Of a stretch of 64,000 nt of DNA, positions 26,001 to 39,775 are shown in pieces. The position numbers and the translations under genes were made by a program. A model generated the notes under the pieces. That model searched no databases. It saw nothing but the letters and a program-made list of their open reading frames with translations, and was not told where the DNA came from. The DNA is taken from assembly GCF_014898815.1 (NCBI RefSeq), contig NW_026515473.1:248001-312000 (forward strand). The letters run 5' to 3'. This DNA comes from Panonychus citri (lineage: Eukaryota; Arthropoda; Arachnida; Trombidiformes; Tetranychidae). Each line of letters begins with the position of its first letter. The stretch's first letter is position 1.

Positions 26001-27015
26001 AGTTACGGTGTATTACTTTGGGGAAATATTATCACAACTCATCAACAATAAACTTACACCGATATTACATCTTATCTGGAAAAATTTTCATGACAATTTC
26101 TGAGAGGAAAGAAAAACATATCATGAAACCTACCGAGAGGAAATAACTCAAGGAATCACACGAATGAAATCTAACAAGTAGGAAACATTTGGATATACAA
26201 GAATTCTAGTATATTAACCATAAGAAACTCATGAAATTGATGATTTCCTGAAAAATTTCATCAAGAAGTAAATAAAATAATCGATATAAACACAAAGAAA
26301 AAAAAACTTTTTATAACAAGAAAAAGGTTCCATGATAGAATCTGATTTTTATTAATATGTTATATAATATTTCGTTCATGGTGATGACAAGTATGAATCT
26401 TGATGAACTTTTAACCATGAAAAAGTTCATGAATAAAAAATGGAAAAACTCTGAGACAGAACAATATCAACGAAATGATAGACAAAACTTTAAGGTTGAC
26501 AAAGCGAAAGTTAATCACAAGTAGCTTATTATTTAATCATTAGACGATTTCATTTCACAATAGTAAACAATTAATCAGAGATATCAGATTAATTTTCCGT
26601 AAGCAAAGATTAAGATAATCTTAAAGATGATAACAAATATAAACTATGAAGAAAATTTAATTGAGTGAATCTGATTAGACCAAATTCATTTCCCTTTAGA
26701 ATATAAAAGTTTCTGATTTCATTAAATATTATGGTTCAATTAGGTAATGATGTTTGTAATAGATAATTTTTGTCCTTGTTTCATGATAATGAATTTTATC
26801 ACCACATTGATAAGGAGTAAGATTATCTCTCAAGTCATTCCTTTAGCCCCAATAGAGATTAACTCGTTAGAGAAAACAAAAAGCTATAAAATATCACTTA
26901 GCATCGGGTTAATACTTTGCACTAATCCACTTTGATCCACTTCAACAGCTCATCTTATGTACTCTCTATGTGAGCGACTCTCCTTGGAGCTTTCAATTTT
27001 CAGTGGCTTTTAACT

Positions 27016-27067
<52 letters not shown>

Positions 27068-30000
27068 GTACATTTACTTTTATCCCTCATCCTAGTTACC
27101 TGACTTTACATGATGATGATGATAATCACCAAGACTCACCATAAACCCAGTTACTGGTACAAATGTTGAAAGCCATTCAACTGAATCCCTAAAGACTCAT
27201 ATTGGATTGAAAATCACAGATAACTGACCAAGACACTCACAAGCTTTTTGACCAGATTTTAAATTCAGGTTATCTCCTTATCATGACAGTTATCATTGAT
27301 GATGATTATCTTTGATAGAGAATAACATGATAATACACACATTTGAAATGTAGTAAAAGCTAAAATGTTAACATAAATTATTGCCATGGAAAATAAATCA
27401 ACTGCATGTAATTTATTCAGAGTTTGGCTCTTGAAGTAAAATGAAATTCAGCCAATGATAATGTTCATACTATTGAAATCAATTATTCTGGTGTTATAAT
27501 ATTCTTATTATTCAATCTATTGATTCAAATACAAAGCCAGATATTATTGATAATTTTTAAGTAACATCACCATCATCATGGGAAATAATATCAGTCTGTT
27601 TACATTTCCAAACATTAATGATGAATATGATTCTATCATAAGCTTGAATACATAAAGTTTTCCATGTAGTATTCAAAGTGAACGAATATGGAGAGAATTT
27701 ATGAATAAAATGCCTTTCAGCACTCAGAGAAAAGTTCTAAAAGTAAGAGTAGCTTTTCAGGATTGGGTTTCGGTGAGAAACTTTTTATCCATTAAAATAG
27801 AGGAAAAAATATTTCGACATGAATCTCATGAGATCGTTTGAAAACACACAAAGTTTTCAACGATTTCCTTTTTGTTTAGCAGTTACAATTTCATTTACCC
27901 GTTAGCATCATCATCATGTTACCATGAAAGAAAAGCATATGATAGTTAACCGTGAATACCATGATCATTACCATGTTTTTGGAAAGAAGAGAAAAAAAAA
28001 TGTTCAAAATGGCAAACGACTCAATAGATATGAACTGTTTGCATTTTCGAGAATTTAAAAATTCAGTTCTCATGAATTCATGTGTATCTGGATTTAGATT
28101 GGGAAGAAAAGTTCAGAAAAGCGTGATAATCATTCTAAAAAGGCAGAATCCTCTTAACACTGAGCATTTGAAAAAGCTTGAAATGATAACCTGAACATTA
28201 TAAGTAAGAGTGGGGGAAAATAAACTATTACAAGGAAGAAGATGATGAGAAGGAGGAGAAAGTGGCTTGTAAAAATGCCTTAGGGAGGCATGAAAACATC
28301 ACTCCCACCGATAGAAAAGTGCAGGGAGACAGGATGATGAGGTGAATATGATAAGGTGAAAGGCGGAAAAGAGTAACTGAAATAAAACAAGAGTGAAAAA
28401 TATCAAGAGATAAAATTTTCAGAGTGAAAATTGTTCCAATGAAATTACTTTTTATTGTACATTATTTTCATTCATGAAACATGATGATGATGATGCTACA
28501 TGAAAGTTCAAATGATAATCATTCATTATCATCATGTTTCATCATTAAGGGTCTTAAGATAAAACTGAGAGTGTAATATATGAGATACACCTAAGAAACT
28601 GAACTTTACTGATTCACTTCCTTTATCATGGCTTAACCTTCATCTTAATCCACTTTTCCTCCCCTTGGCCTCTCTCACTTATTCTTATTTATTCTCTCCC
28701 TTTTTTTCTCTCTCATTACACTTTTTCATCTCCCTTTTCACTCCCTTTTCTTTCTCATCCTCCTCTCCCATTCCATGACATTAATATCATTCACACCATG
28801 GGAATTGAGATAATATATTCAACTAGTTAATATCTTCAAAGATCCAAGTAATAAATGATATCAACAATCAAACAAGATTATCATCCATTTAATCGTTATC
28901 CTTTTGATATATCTCTCATCATCATCTTTAATCATCATCATTAATCTACATAAATCAACATAATTTTCAATAATCAATCAAACTGAAACGCTTCCATCAG
29001 CTAATCTAAACCAATTCCAATCCAACAATCATTCAATACAAACTTTGATCATAATAATGAATCTAACCCTTTGATCATCATTGTGAAAACTTGTTGATTT
29101 ATTTAACACACTAATCAGTCAATTGGCAATCAATTAGTTTATCAAGCCCAATTTCAATTTTCACATTATTGTTACTGAAATTGAATCTTTATCTTCATGT
29201 TATTGAAATGAAAATAACTTAACCATTCAATTCAATTCTGGTTTTGTTCATATTTTGTTTTCTGTTGAAATTCAATAAACACTGAATTATATTAACAGAC
29301 AACATGATATGAGTTCTCAACTTTTTACCTCTTCTATTTGCTTATTATATTATCATGATATATAATATTTACTTGAAACTGAATCAATATCAATATTCAA
29401 TCTCAAGTGATTTAAATTGTGAATGTTGATTTTTAGTTTGCAATCAAAAACTTTCAACTTTAGATAAACTCATATTTTTATAAATATTTGTTTCAGTTTA
29501 AATTGAGTAAAATTTTCATCATGTATTACACACACACTATGATACTATTATCATGGTAGTTTGCACTATTTTCCTATGATCATGACATTCTGATTAACTC
29601 CCTTGGTGATTAAAAAGTAGATCAAATATTCAGATAGATTTCATTATGAAGATGATTAAGCCACAGAAAAAAAGTACACGATCATGGAATGGATATTATT
29701 TCATTATCATTATTATTATTAAATAAGCAGAATATATTATCAAAAGTTTCACCAAGAGCTAATATAAACAAGGTGTCAACAGGAAGGCAAACTTTGTTTT
29801 AGAAATTTTTTTTTGAAAAAAAAGTTTCGAAATCTAAGTTTTTTATTAAAAGAGTTACAAAAAGTTAACAGTTAACCTTTATTCTGTTCTTAATATAAAT
29901 ATCGTAGACTCAACCGATTCATGTTCATGAAATTGTAACAGAATTATTGAAGATTTTGATTCTTTCACTTTAAACATCTAATATTTCGAGCCAAAAAACA

Positions 30001-33000
30001 CTAAGAACTGGCAGAAACTTGGTCAATTATATAAACACCGAGGCTCAGATGGAGTATTTAAGTAGCATGTATGAACAATGAGCTCGAGCAAGCTCAAGAT
30101 GAAAATATTTCTTGAATTATTGAATTTATCATGAAAATTTGTTCAAATTGAGTAGTTATAATAAGACCGGCTCCAGGCCAATTGTCCGATCCAGACCAAA
30201 TTTTTCTCTCAATTTTTTGCGCGCGAAATTTAAATGTTTTAAAGACAATAAAGTGTGTAGATATTTGTGAATATTGTTTTAATGATATCTTTTAATTGAA
30301 AGATAATGAAAAGAAGATAGTGATGCTCAAAGTGAGCGATTAGAGGCTGAGAAATTCTCTCTCTTGATACCGTATTCTTGGTTTAATTTTTTCAAAGCCC
30401 AATCAATAAATTTGATTTCTTTGTTTCCTTCCGGGCCTTCCTGAATTTGTAATAGTTTTCTCATTTTGAGATTTTCTTCCTCAGTGCTTTTGTGTCTTTC
30501 ATTGAGCTCATCAAACTGGTTCCTCATAATATCTATTTCGATGAATAGTTCATTAAGTTTGACTCTCAAGCCAACCAATTTGCTTGATACTCCAGACTGA
30601 ACCAATTTTATTTTATTTTTTCCGTCAGCTCATCCTCTTTTATACTTTCTTTAAAACATTTAAATTTCGCGCGCAAAAAATTTGGTCTGGATCGGACAAT
30701 TGGCCTGGAGCCGGTCTTATTATAACTACTAAATTGTAAGAGAAAATTAGTAAACTAAAGTTTAGAAATTTTTTCATTGGTTTACAAGAAGAGACAGATT
30801 AAAATTCTGATCAGATTTCAAATTCGTAAGCATTAAAAGTACCCAAGAGATATCAGAAGTTGATGAATTGTACTTATAATGAGTAGTAAATGAAGTTCAA
30901 CTAATTCAGCAGGTACCATGAATTTGCCAGAAATTAACTCAATTTAGTGATAGAAAATTTTTTAACCAGGTTAAATATATCATGATTTTAATACCATTTA
31001 ATGATAACAACTATTCTTGTAAGGTAATAAATGAGTAGATTCTGATAATTTTGTATTCTTAATCAGGCTGGAAATAATTTCCTTGAAACTTTGTCTTCAC
31101 CAAAAAAAACTCGAAATTGAGGTTAAATATATTTATTAATGCGAAACTATCTAAACCCATTCCATTCATCATGTGTTACCCATTCTTGTTCATTGAAATG
31201 TCGTCTTCATGATATGAAGTTACCAGGAGGGATTTGTAATTGATATACACCCGTTACCTCAATCAGAATCTCTGGAGTGTCAAAAAAGTTTCATGATAAA
31301 ATTTGATTGATTTCTTGAGAAAAAAAGTTCATCATGATGAAAAGGATACGAAAAAAGTTTAAGGGAAAATTTAAAGTTTATCATTTCCATATTTCATGAT
31401 TGAATCAGTAAAGATGATGAAGATGATGATGAAATGAAAAGAGAATATGAAACAGAAACTCTGTGGGAAAAGGTTGTTCTTATTCATTGGATATAAATTC
31501 TGAGAGGAAAAAAACAAAAGAATATCATGAAAATTTGGTTCCAAGACAAAAAGATCAAAAGAAAACAAAAAAAGTTCTTTGAGAAAGTTCAATTGATTAG
31601 GATAACAATTCCATGACAAAATGACTATCAAACAAAGAGATGATTCAATATCTAAAGACAGATCAATATTCATGATAATCTTCAACTTAGTAATCATTAA
31701 CAATTAGAAACTTTTCTCCGGTTAATTAAAAGGATAATCACAGCATAAAATCATCGTAATAATAAGTAACCAAAATTAGATCATTATGAAAGTTAATAAC
31801 CATGATTCATGAATGATTCAGTTGCAAGTAAATAAGGTTCATGATGAGAATCACATAAATATTATTATTAATTTATGAAGACAAAAAATATTCGAATCGA
31901 ATTTTTCTTCCAATCTTTTAGAACTTTTTTCCCCTCGTGACTAAACCAACAGATTCGAAAAATTTATTTATTTTCATGATGAGAAAAAAAAGTCATTATA
32001 AGTTTTTTCCTTTCAAAGGGAGTGAATTTCTGAGACTTTGAAGTTCTGTGTTCGTAATTGAATTCGTAGCAATTTCATTTTCTGAACTCTCATTTTAGCC
32101 TAATGTTAACCGATTATTACGATAACAAGGAATTGAATTACCTTGAAAATTAATGTTCACCATCATTTGAATCTTATTGTTTGAATTGTGGTTTCAACTA
32201 CCTCGATATTAACATGATATTTAATTTCATTCATCAATGAATATATTTCATTTCTTATTTATTTCAGTTCTAGTTCATGGTGTTTTTTCATGTTATTGCT
32301 GTTTAATAAGTTTCACTGGTTATTCAATATAAATTTCTGAATAGCTGAAGAGCCATTTGACAATTTGGATTACATTTTTCAGAACTTATCCTCATCTGAT
32401 ATCATAACTATTGGTTACCATGAGGTAACTTGAATGCATCACATTTTCTTATGCAAAAAGGTGACTTGTTTTCAAACTAATCAGTTTCTAAATAAACACA
32501 CCATATAATCTGAAACAATTTGAGTGATTAAAAATTCACCGAGTCTGTTGATGCAATTACTGATTCCAATTGAATATCTTACTTGTATTTTTTGTGTATT
32601 TCGTACCTTTACCATGTTTATCATGAAATCAGTTGAAAAAAAAGTTCATAGAGTTTTTTTCAGAACTCATATCGATTGAATTGAGTTGGATTCTTCAAAT
32701 CCATTTGAAACATTGCAACTAATCTGAATCTCATGAATTTATTATGGTTCATGGAGCTTGGGTAAAAGGTTGAAAAAGTTTCAAAGTTAGCCAGGAAAAG
32801 GGAAGATAATTTGTTGATGAGTGCATCATGTTAAACACATGATGTTATTGGAAACCATCAGATTACTCATACAGAGGAAGAGATAGAGAGAGAGAGAGAG
32901 ATTAACATAATATGAATACAATTGTTTAGATTTATTCAACTTTGATAAGACAATCAACTGATTTGGAACTAAAAATTGTTAACAGATAGAAGATTACAGA

Positions 33001-36000
33001 TCTTTCAGAACTTTCAGAATTCTCAATTATGTTGATATAATGAAAAAATTCACAACTGAATCTACATCTTGGAAATGGTTAAATCAGAGAAATGCATTAA
33101 ACTGTCAGTTGAATAATTAATCATCTCAATCACAGGTAAAATTAATTCCTCATCAGGTAAGCCAATTAAGAAATAAACATTTTCTCTCAGTGAATATTAC
33201 AAATACGTTAACATGAAACAGGATTAAAAGTTTTTCATGATTGACTTTGACTCAATCAAATTTAATCAATCAAATATTGTGAACTTGAAACTTTTTCAGG
33301 TTTACAAGGTTAAGTAAATGATGGATAACATTCAATAAATCATATCAATTTTACTTCTGAATCAATACACAGTGTATAATCAGAATGAAGAGGTAGATTA
33401 TCATGTTCAATGTGGAAAAAATTCAGTCAATGAAATATATGCATGGTAATCATTCAGAGAAAAAAAGAATGAAATAAACTCTGAATGAACTGAATTGAGT
33501 TTCTGTATTCTTTTTCATCACCTTTCTTAATAAACTTTTCTTTCATGAAAACAATTCAACTTTTATTCCCATTCATCAGCGAAAAAAGTTAACTCATCGG
33601 ATCTCCGAAGTTATCATAAAACAGAATCAGTTTCACAAATCTGAAGAAATCATTGAAAAACTGTTGGATTGAAAACTTCATTGATACTCTATTGAAATGT
33701 GATTCACCATAATCTGAACTTTAATTCTGACCCATGAATAAAAACAGAGAATTCAAAGGGAAAAAGTTACAATAAAAGTTAGAGCAAAATGTTGATGGTA
33801 AGAACACTATTACTCAAGAAAAGTTTGAGATGGTTCATTTACTCAGCATTAAAAACAGTTGATTCTTGAATAGTTATCAATATAAATCAATGTCACTCTT
33901 ATTTCTTAAAATTGAGGAAATTATCACAATCTTAAAAATCAGGATGCTTAAAGTAATCAGGGTAATAACTCTAACTCCCAGTGAAAACAATTAGGTGAAC
34001 ATTTTTTGTTTGATTCTCAGCTCATTAAACTAATGGTGGTAAAATAAACAATATAAATTCAACTGAAATCATTAAGTTAACCAACTGATTTAATAGCTAT
34101 GAAAATTGGTTATTGTGTAAATGAATTGCAAGGTTATCATGAGATTCTGAAAGTTTTAGATTTAAGAAGATTTAAAGATTTCGTTTTGCTATTACAATTC
34201 ATTATTATATAAGAAGTAAATATTTCATGTGCGAAATACTCAAAATGACACCGGTTTTGGCCCGAACTGTGTACAGTTCCGTTCCAAAGTTTTTGAAAAT
34301 CTGAATATCATTTAATCTGTAAGTTCTGATACTTAATCAGATGAGTATTATACTTTCTGAGTTCTGCGAAAAACGCATTTCTCTCTCTCTATTTCATAAA
34401 TTTTCTGAATGAATAAATGATAAACTAACCAGAATTAAGATGAATGTTGTTTCATTTTTAATAGTACAAAATCAATTTATCACTTGGTTTTGTCTGCAAA
34501 ACATGATTTTAGGGTCTTAACAAATTCTGAGTAATTTCATCATAGTTATCAGGTGAAAACTGTCAACTTAGTTTAATGAAATCAAGAATGAAACAATCTC
34601 ATGATTCGTATTCATCTTAATTGAGTTTGCATAAGAAATCAAACTGATCAAATCTATGATAACTTGAATTGATTATGGTAACTCATGTTTTACCTAATTA
34701 CTTTTTGCTAATTAAGCAAAACTGTGATAGCAATTTAATGTAAACACAATATTTATTGAAATTACATTCATAATGCACCATAATAATGATTATGATAATA
34801 ATCATGATAAAAACTGAATTCTCATTGTTTTTCAGGGTAGAAAACAAGATGGAACTTTTTTTGTTCTTCCTAAACTAATTTAGTTTTTACATGAACCTTG
34901 CAATTTTCACCTTGATAATGATCACAACTTTCATTTACATCATCATGTACTTTGGATAATCATCTTCATCCTCATTTGATATCATTATGATTAGTTGATT
35001 ACCTTCAAGGTGGAAAAACAACTTAACAAGCAGAAAATGAATTAATATCATCAGAATCTGACGACGAGAAAAAAAGTTATGAGAGAAAAAAAATTCCGAT
35101 GAATAGATAATTCTGTTAACAGGGAATAGTCATCTACCATATTTAACATAGACGAAGGAAAAAAGTTCTAACGCAATTAAATCCGATAACGACCTCAAAA
35201 TCAACGTAATTATTTCATTCAGTGAAATTATCTTTGGCTCAGATTAATCACCATAATAACAACACCATGAAAATAGATAAGTTTGGAAGATAAATTCGAA
35301 TCAGAGTCGAAAATAAAATTTGCTATCACATATAAGGCATGAAAATCCCATGATGATAATGAACTTTTACGTTTAATAAAAAAATTCAAAGAGAGAAAAT
35401 AATTTAAGAAATTTCCTAACCTTCTTGTTATCATGATATGATCATGGTATTAACATGAACTGATTCGTTCCTCATAAATTCAGTATTTCGGCTACAGCTA
35501 AAATCATAAGCATGAAAATGACAGAAAGGAAATATTGAAATAATCAAGTTTATCTTCCATATATGTTACGGGTTTCATGGTAAATGAATAAAAAAGCAGA
35601 TTCGGAGAGAGAGAGATAACAATTCCTAAGAAATATCTTGATGTACTCATTGTGCATCATGATATTCAAGTTGATATTTATTCATTTTTCTTGCTGATTA
35701 TTCAATTGGCAACACAGATATACAAACGATATTCATTACATTATTGATCATGGAACTCATCATTATATTCATCATGAATATAATGATGAATAGTTGGTGA
35801 AAACTGCTGAACTCAGCTCTTATATTGACATTGAATGTATTCAAAGCAATTCTAATACACTCATTCGGCAAAAATATTTTCTTTCTTATTCTTACCCTGA
35901 CAATTTTATTCCTTTCCTTTTCTTAACATCATGCATCTCTATTTTATTGAACATTTCAGGTTCTTATCTACCATGAATTATCAACAGAATATTTTTTTTC

Positions 36001-39000
36001 TTCATAAAATAAAATTTGAGGCTTTCGATTCTCATTGTTTTAGATTTTCCTTCTTTCTATTTTTCTATTTCATGCTCACCAAGGAAGCCGAAAATTTTCT
36101 TCATGGTTATTCAAGAATTTGCTCTCAGTTTTATTATATTATCTATTATATTCTGACTGAATAAGAGAAAAGGAAACATCAGAACTTTCTCATCATTCTT
36201 TTCAACATTCTATATTCCTTCACCATGAAAATAACAGTAACTAACCCATGGAATGTAAACATCGAGAAGAAAAATTTTTCTTCCACTTTAAGCTAATAAA
36301 TTTTTCTTCTCGTTACTTATTTCGTTTACTTTTTTACTCAATTTCATTTATCATCTTTTCATCTTCCAAAACCACCACAATTTTTTCACTCAAAGTCCTG
36401 GCTGACAGTTAAAGGTCAAGATTTGATTATCTGAAATTTTGGAATGAAAAACATATACTTATTCAGCATTCTATTAATCTTCAATAGGTTAATAAGGTTA
36501 AAAGAAAAATAGTTCTGAATCAACATGAGAAATGGAAACAATTTTCATGAGAAAAAAACAATACGACTATCAGGGTAGTAAGTTATTTCCATGAAATTTA
36601 TTAGATTCTGTCTCATTGGTTAGTCAAAAATAAGATTATCGAATAAGTTCAACATGATTGAATTCCAAAATTCATCATGAATTCATCATAGAAAAACTTA
36701 TCCATCTTTTCAGTTCTAACCAGCAATATGGAGTAAATGAAACTCGTTTCAAAATCATCGTCTTTAATTTCTGAATGAGTTAGTATTTATCCTAATGATG
36801 AAATTCTCAATGAAAATCTGAACATAGTCCCAAGTAATGAGAGATACGGGAATCTGTTTCAAGACTAATAGGAACTTTGAATTTCTCGGGAATTTTCCAT
36901 CTCTATTCTGGTTGCATTAATTCATATCATCAATGTTTATAATGAAGATCATAAATGTGAGGATGAAAAGATGAAAACAAAAGACTGAATTGTAGACAAT
37001 GAAAGTCACCGAGTGATATAATTAATCTTATACGTTGAAGATTAAGTGATTAATTTCCATCATTTTCATTCACCATCATCACTAGATGATGAGGAAGTTC
37101 AGTTCATTCATAAAATAATACGAAATATGAAAAAATAATAACAATAATATAAATCATATAAACAAATTTAATATAGCATTTCAAACGTTTTCTTGATTCA
37201 TAGTGAATTTTATCATGAAATCTCATTGAAAAAGGTTGTGAACTTAGTGTTTTCAATGAGATTCACTCAGATTTCAATTCATAATCTAAATAAAATGCTA
37301 ATTCATCTCTACTATATTCAATTTCAGACATCATGTTGTTAATCATTGAAATTTGATTCACACTGAAAATGAAACTCATATCATAATCTGATAATCTTGA
37401 ATGAATATTGATTAAAATATGAGCTGAAACAAATGAGAGAAATGAAATGATAAAAAAGTTCACCAAAATTTCATCGAACTTTATTTTTCCTCTCTTAGAA
37501 CTTTGGAAAAATTAACCAAATTAATAATAACCCGAGAGAAATTAATTAACACGAGAAACCAATTAAATCAACAGTAAAACCGAGATAATAAATGATAATA
37601 GTAATTAACTAAAATTCAACACCCACATTATCAGTAATCTGAATAATTATCAGCTCATTTTAATCATGATAATAATACTTATCAGCATTAGTATAACTAA
37701 AATCAACATTAATTTAACAATTAAAGGTAACAATTGTTATTCTGAAATATAAAAACAGGGATAATTTAATTCATAACTAAATGGACATAAGTTGTTACTC
37801 AAATTATGGTCAATTAGTTTTCATAGTAATCAGATATACTGAATCAGAATTAATAATATTCATAATTATTAACAAGGTAGATAATCATAATTAACGATAA
37901 TGAGCCAGTTGATTGAAATAAAATATCAAAAATATCAATTAAAATACCTAACAATTACTATGAATCAGAGATGAAGAAACTAATATATCAGAAAGAAAGC
38001 GAATTCTGATTTACTGGCATGAATAACATAATATTCAGAGCTTTTCATCACCTCTATCACTCTCACTTTCTATTTATAACACGATTCTCATGTCAAACGG
38101 AAGATAAAAAGATATATTTCGTCCAATTTTTTCTACATCAGAATCTTATTTGGAACTAATCTGATCTCATGTATACAATATAACATATTAGGCTAAGATT
38201 TTCATCATAACACTGATCCCCACAGCCCGAATTGAACAATAACTCAGGATGACGAACTGAGCTCTCGGGGAATAAGCAGCTTTCATATGGAATTTTCTCT
38301 TTTGTTCTTTTCTCACAATTCTACTTCATCATGTCCTTCAGAACTATTTGAGACACACACTCCACTTTTTCCATTTCTCTCTTTCTATTCTTGTTTTCGA
38401 TTCCCATGTCTCAGCTGGAGCTCTATTCACCATCCCCATGATTTGGGTGAATGTCATTTTTAATAGTTCTATCAGATAAGCAGCCACTTATATTCAATCT
38501 CTTGCGAAGTTTTTTATTTCTCTTCTTATTCCTACACCCAATCACTATTTTCACTCCCATTCACTTGTTATTTCGCCTCCTTCCTCATAGTGTCCATCTT
38601 TATCTCCTACTAACTTATAACATTTCTCTCTCTCTCTCTCTCTCTCTATCATCAGCTTGTTATTGATACTCAATCAATTACAATTGTTTCTCACTTCTTC
38701 CTCTCTCTCACTCTTTCTTGTTATCATTTTTGGTCAAGATAAATGTTCAAAGTTAGATGTTTGTCTCTATCTAGTGTAACAATTTATTATGATTTCTTAT
38801 TCTGTTCAACTTGCAGATAGAAGATGAATGAAAAAGGAAATCATCAACCTTAGCAATATGTAGTAATCGTTGTCTCCTTTGAGAGATGAAAAACTACCAT
38901 GAAGATAACTAATGAATGCGAAGTGTGAAAAAAAAACTTCAATCGAACTGAGAAGTTTGATAAAGCAAAACAAATGTCAAACTGTTAACACAAATTATGT

Positions 39001-39163
39001 GTCCAATTATCACCAATGAGATGATTACCATTTAGATTCAGTAAATTGTTTCAAGTGTAAAATAGGTAATAAGCAACAAAGACTATTTGAATAAATCAAA
39101 TCGTTAATAGGTGAACATACCGAATGTATATTGTTCATTTCAATTCCAATTCAGTAATTCCGA

Positions 39164-39212
<49 letters not shown>

Positions 39213-39724
39213 TCAGCTTGTTATTGATACTCAATCAATTACAATTGTTTCTCACTTCTTCCTCTCTCTCACTCTTTCTTGTTATCATTTTTGGTCAAGA
39301 TAAATGTTCAAAGTTAGATGTTTGTCTCTATCTAGTGTAACAATTTATTATGATTTCTTATTCTGTTCAACTTGCAGATAGAAGATGAATGAAAAAGGAA
39401 ATCATCAACCTTAGCAATATGTAGTAATCGTTGTCTCCTTTGAGAGATGAAAAACTACCATGAAGATAACTAATGAATGCGAAGTGTGAAAAAAAAACTT
39501 CAATCGAACTGAGAAGTTTGATAAAGCAAAACAAATGTCAAACTGTTAACACAAATTATGTGTCCAATTATCACCAATGAGATGATTACCATTTAGATTC
39601 AGTAAATTGTTTCAAGTGTAAAATAGGTAATAAGCAACAAAGACTATTTGAATAAATCAAATCGTTAATAGGTGAACATACCGAATGTATATTGTTCATT
39701 TCAATTCCAATTCAGTAATTCCGA

Positions 39725-39775
<51 letters not shown>

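Larger units (their letters stand above)
30151..30730. mobile_element. Non-autonomous inverted-repeat DNA transposon with 6-bp target duplication
   Basis: A 580-bp element starts AGTAGTTATAATAAGACCGG and ends with the reverse complement. The left arm is about 30151-30245 and the right arm about 30648-30730. The arms match base for base by eye, except for 12 extra bases in the left arm (CTCTCAATTTTT) that look like a slippage duplication. The flanks carry the direct repeat AAATTG (30145-30150 and 30731-30736). There is no transposase. The 402-bp interior contains a coiled-coil reading frame on the minus strand. The 6-bp duplication and AG...CT ends would suit a Polinton/Maverick-type integrase, but other superfamilies remain possible. 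Its base composition, with GCGCGCG and CCGG words, stands out from the host intron. Confidence 0.85.

Noticed and set aside
34255..34306. Coding-looking frame FKNFGTELYTVRAKT on the minus strand
   Set aside because: The AG and GT borders give phases that do not match neuroligin exons 1 and 2, and the donor is weak.
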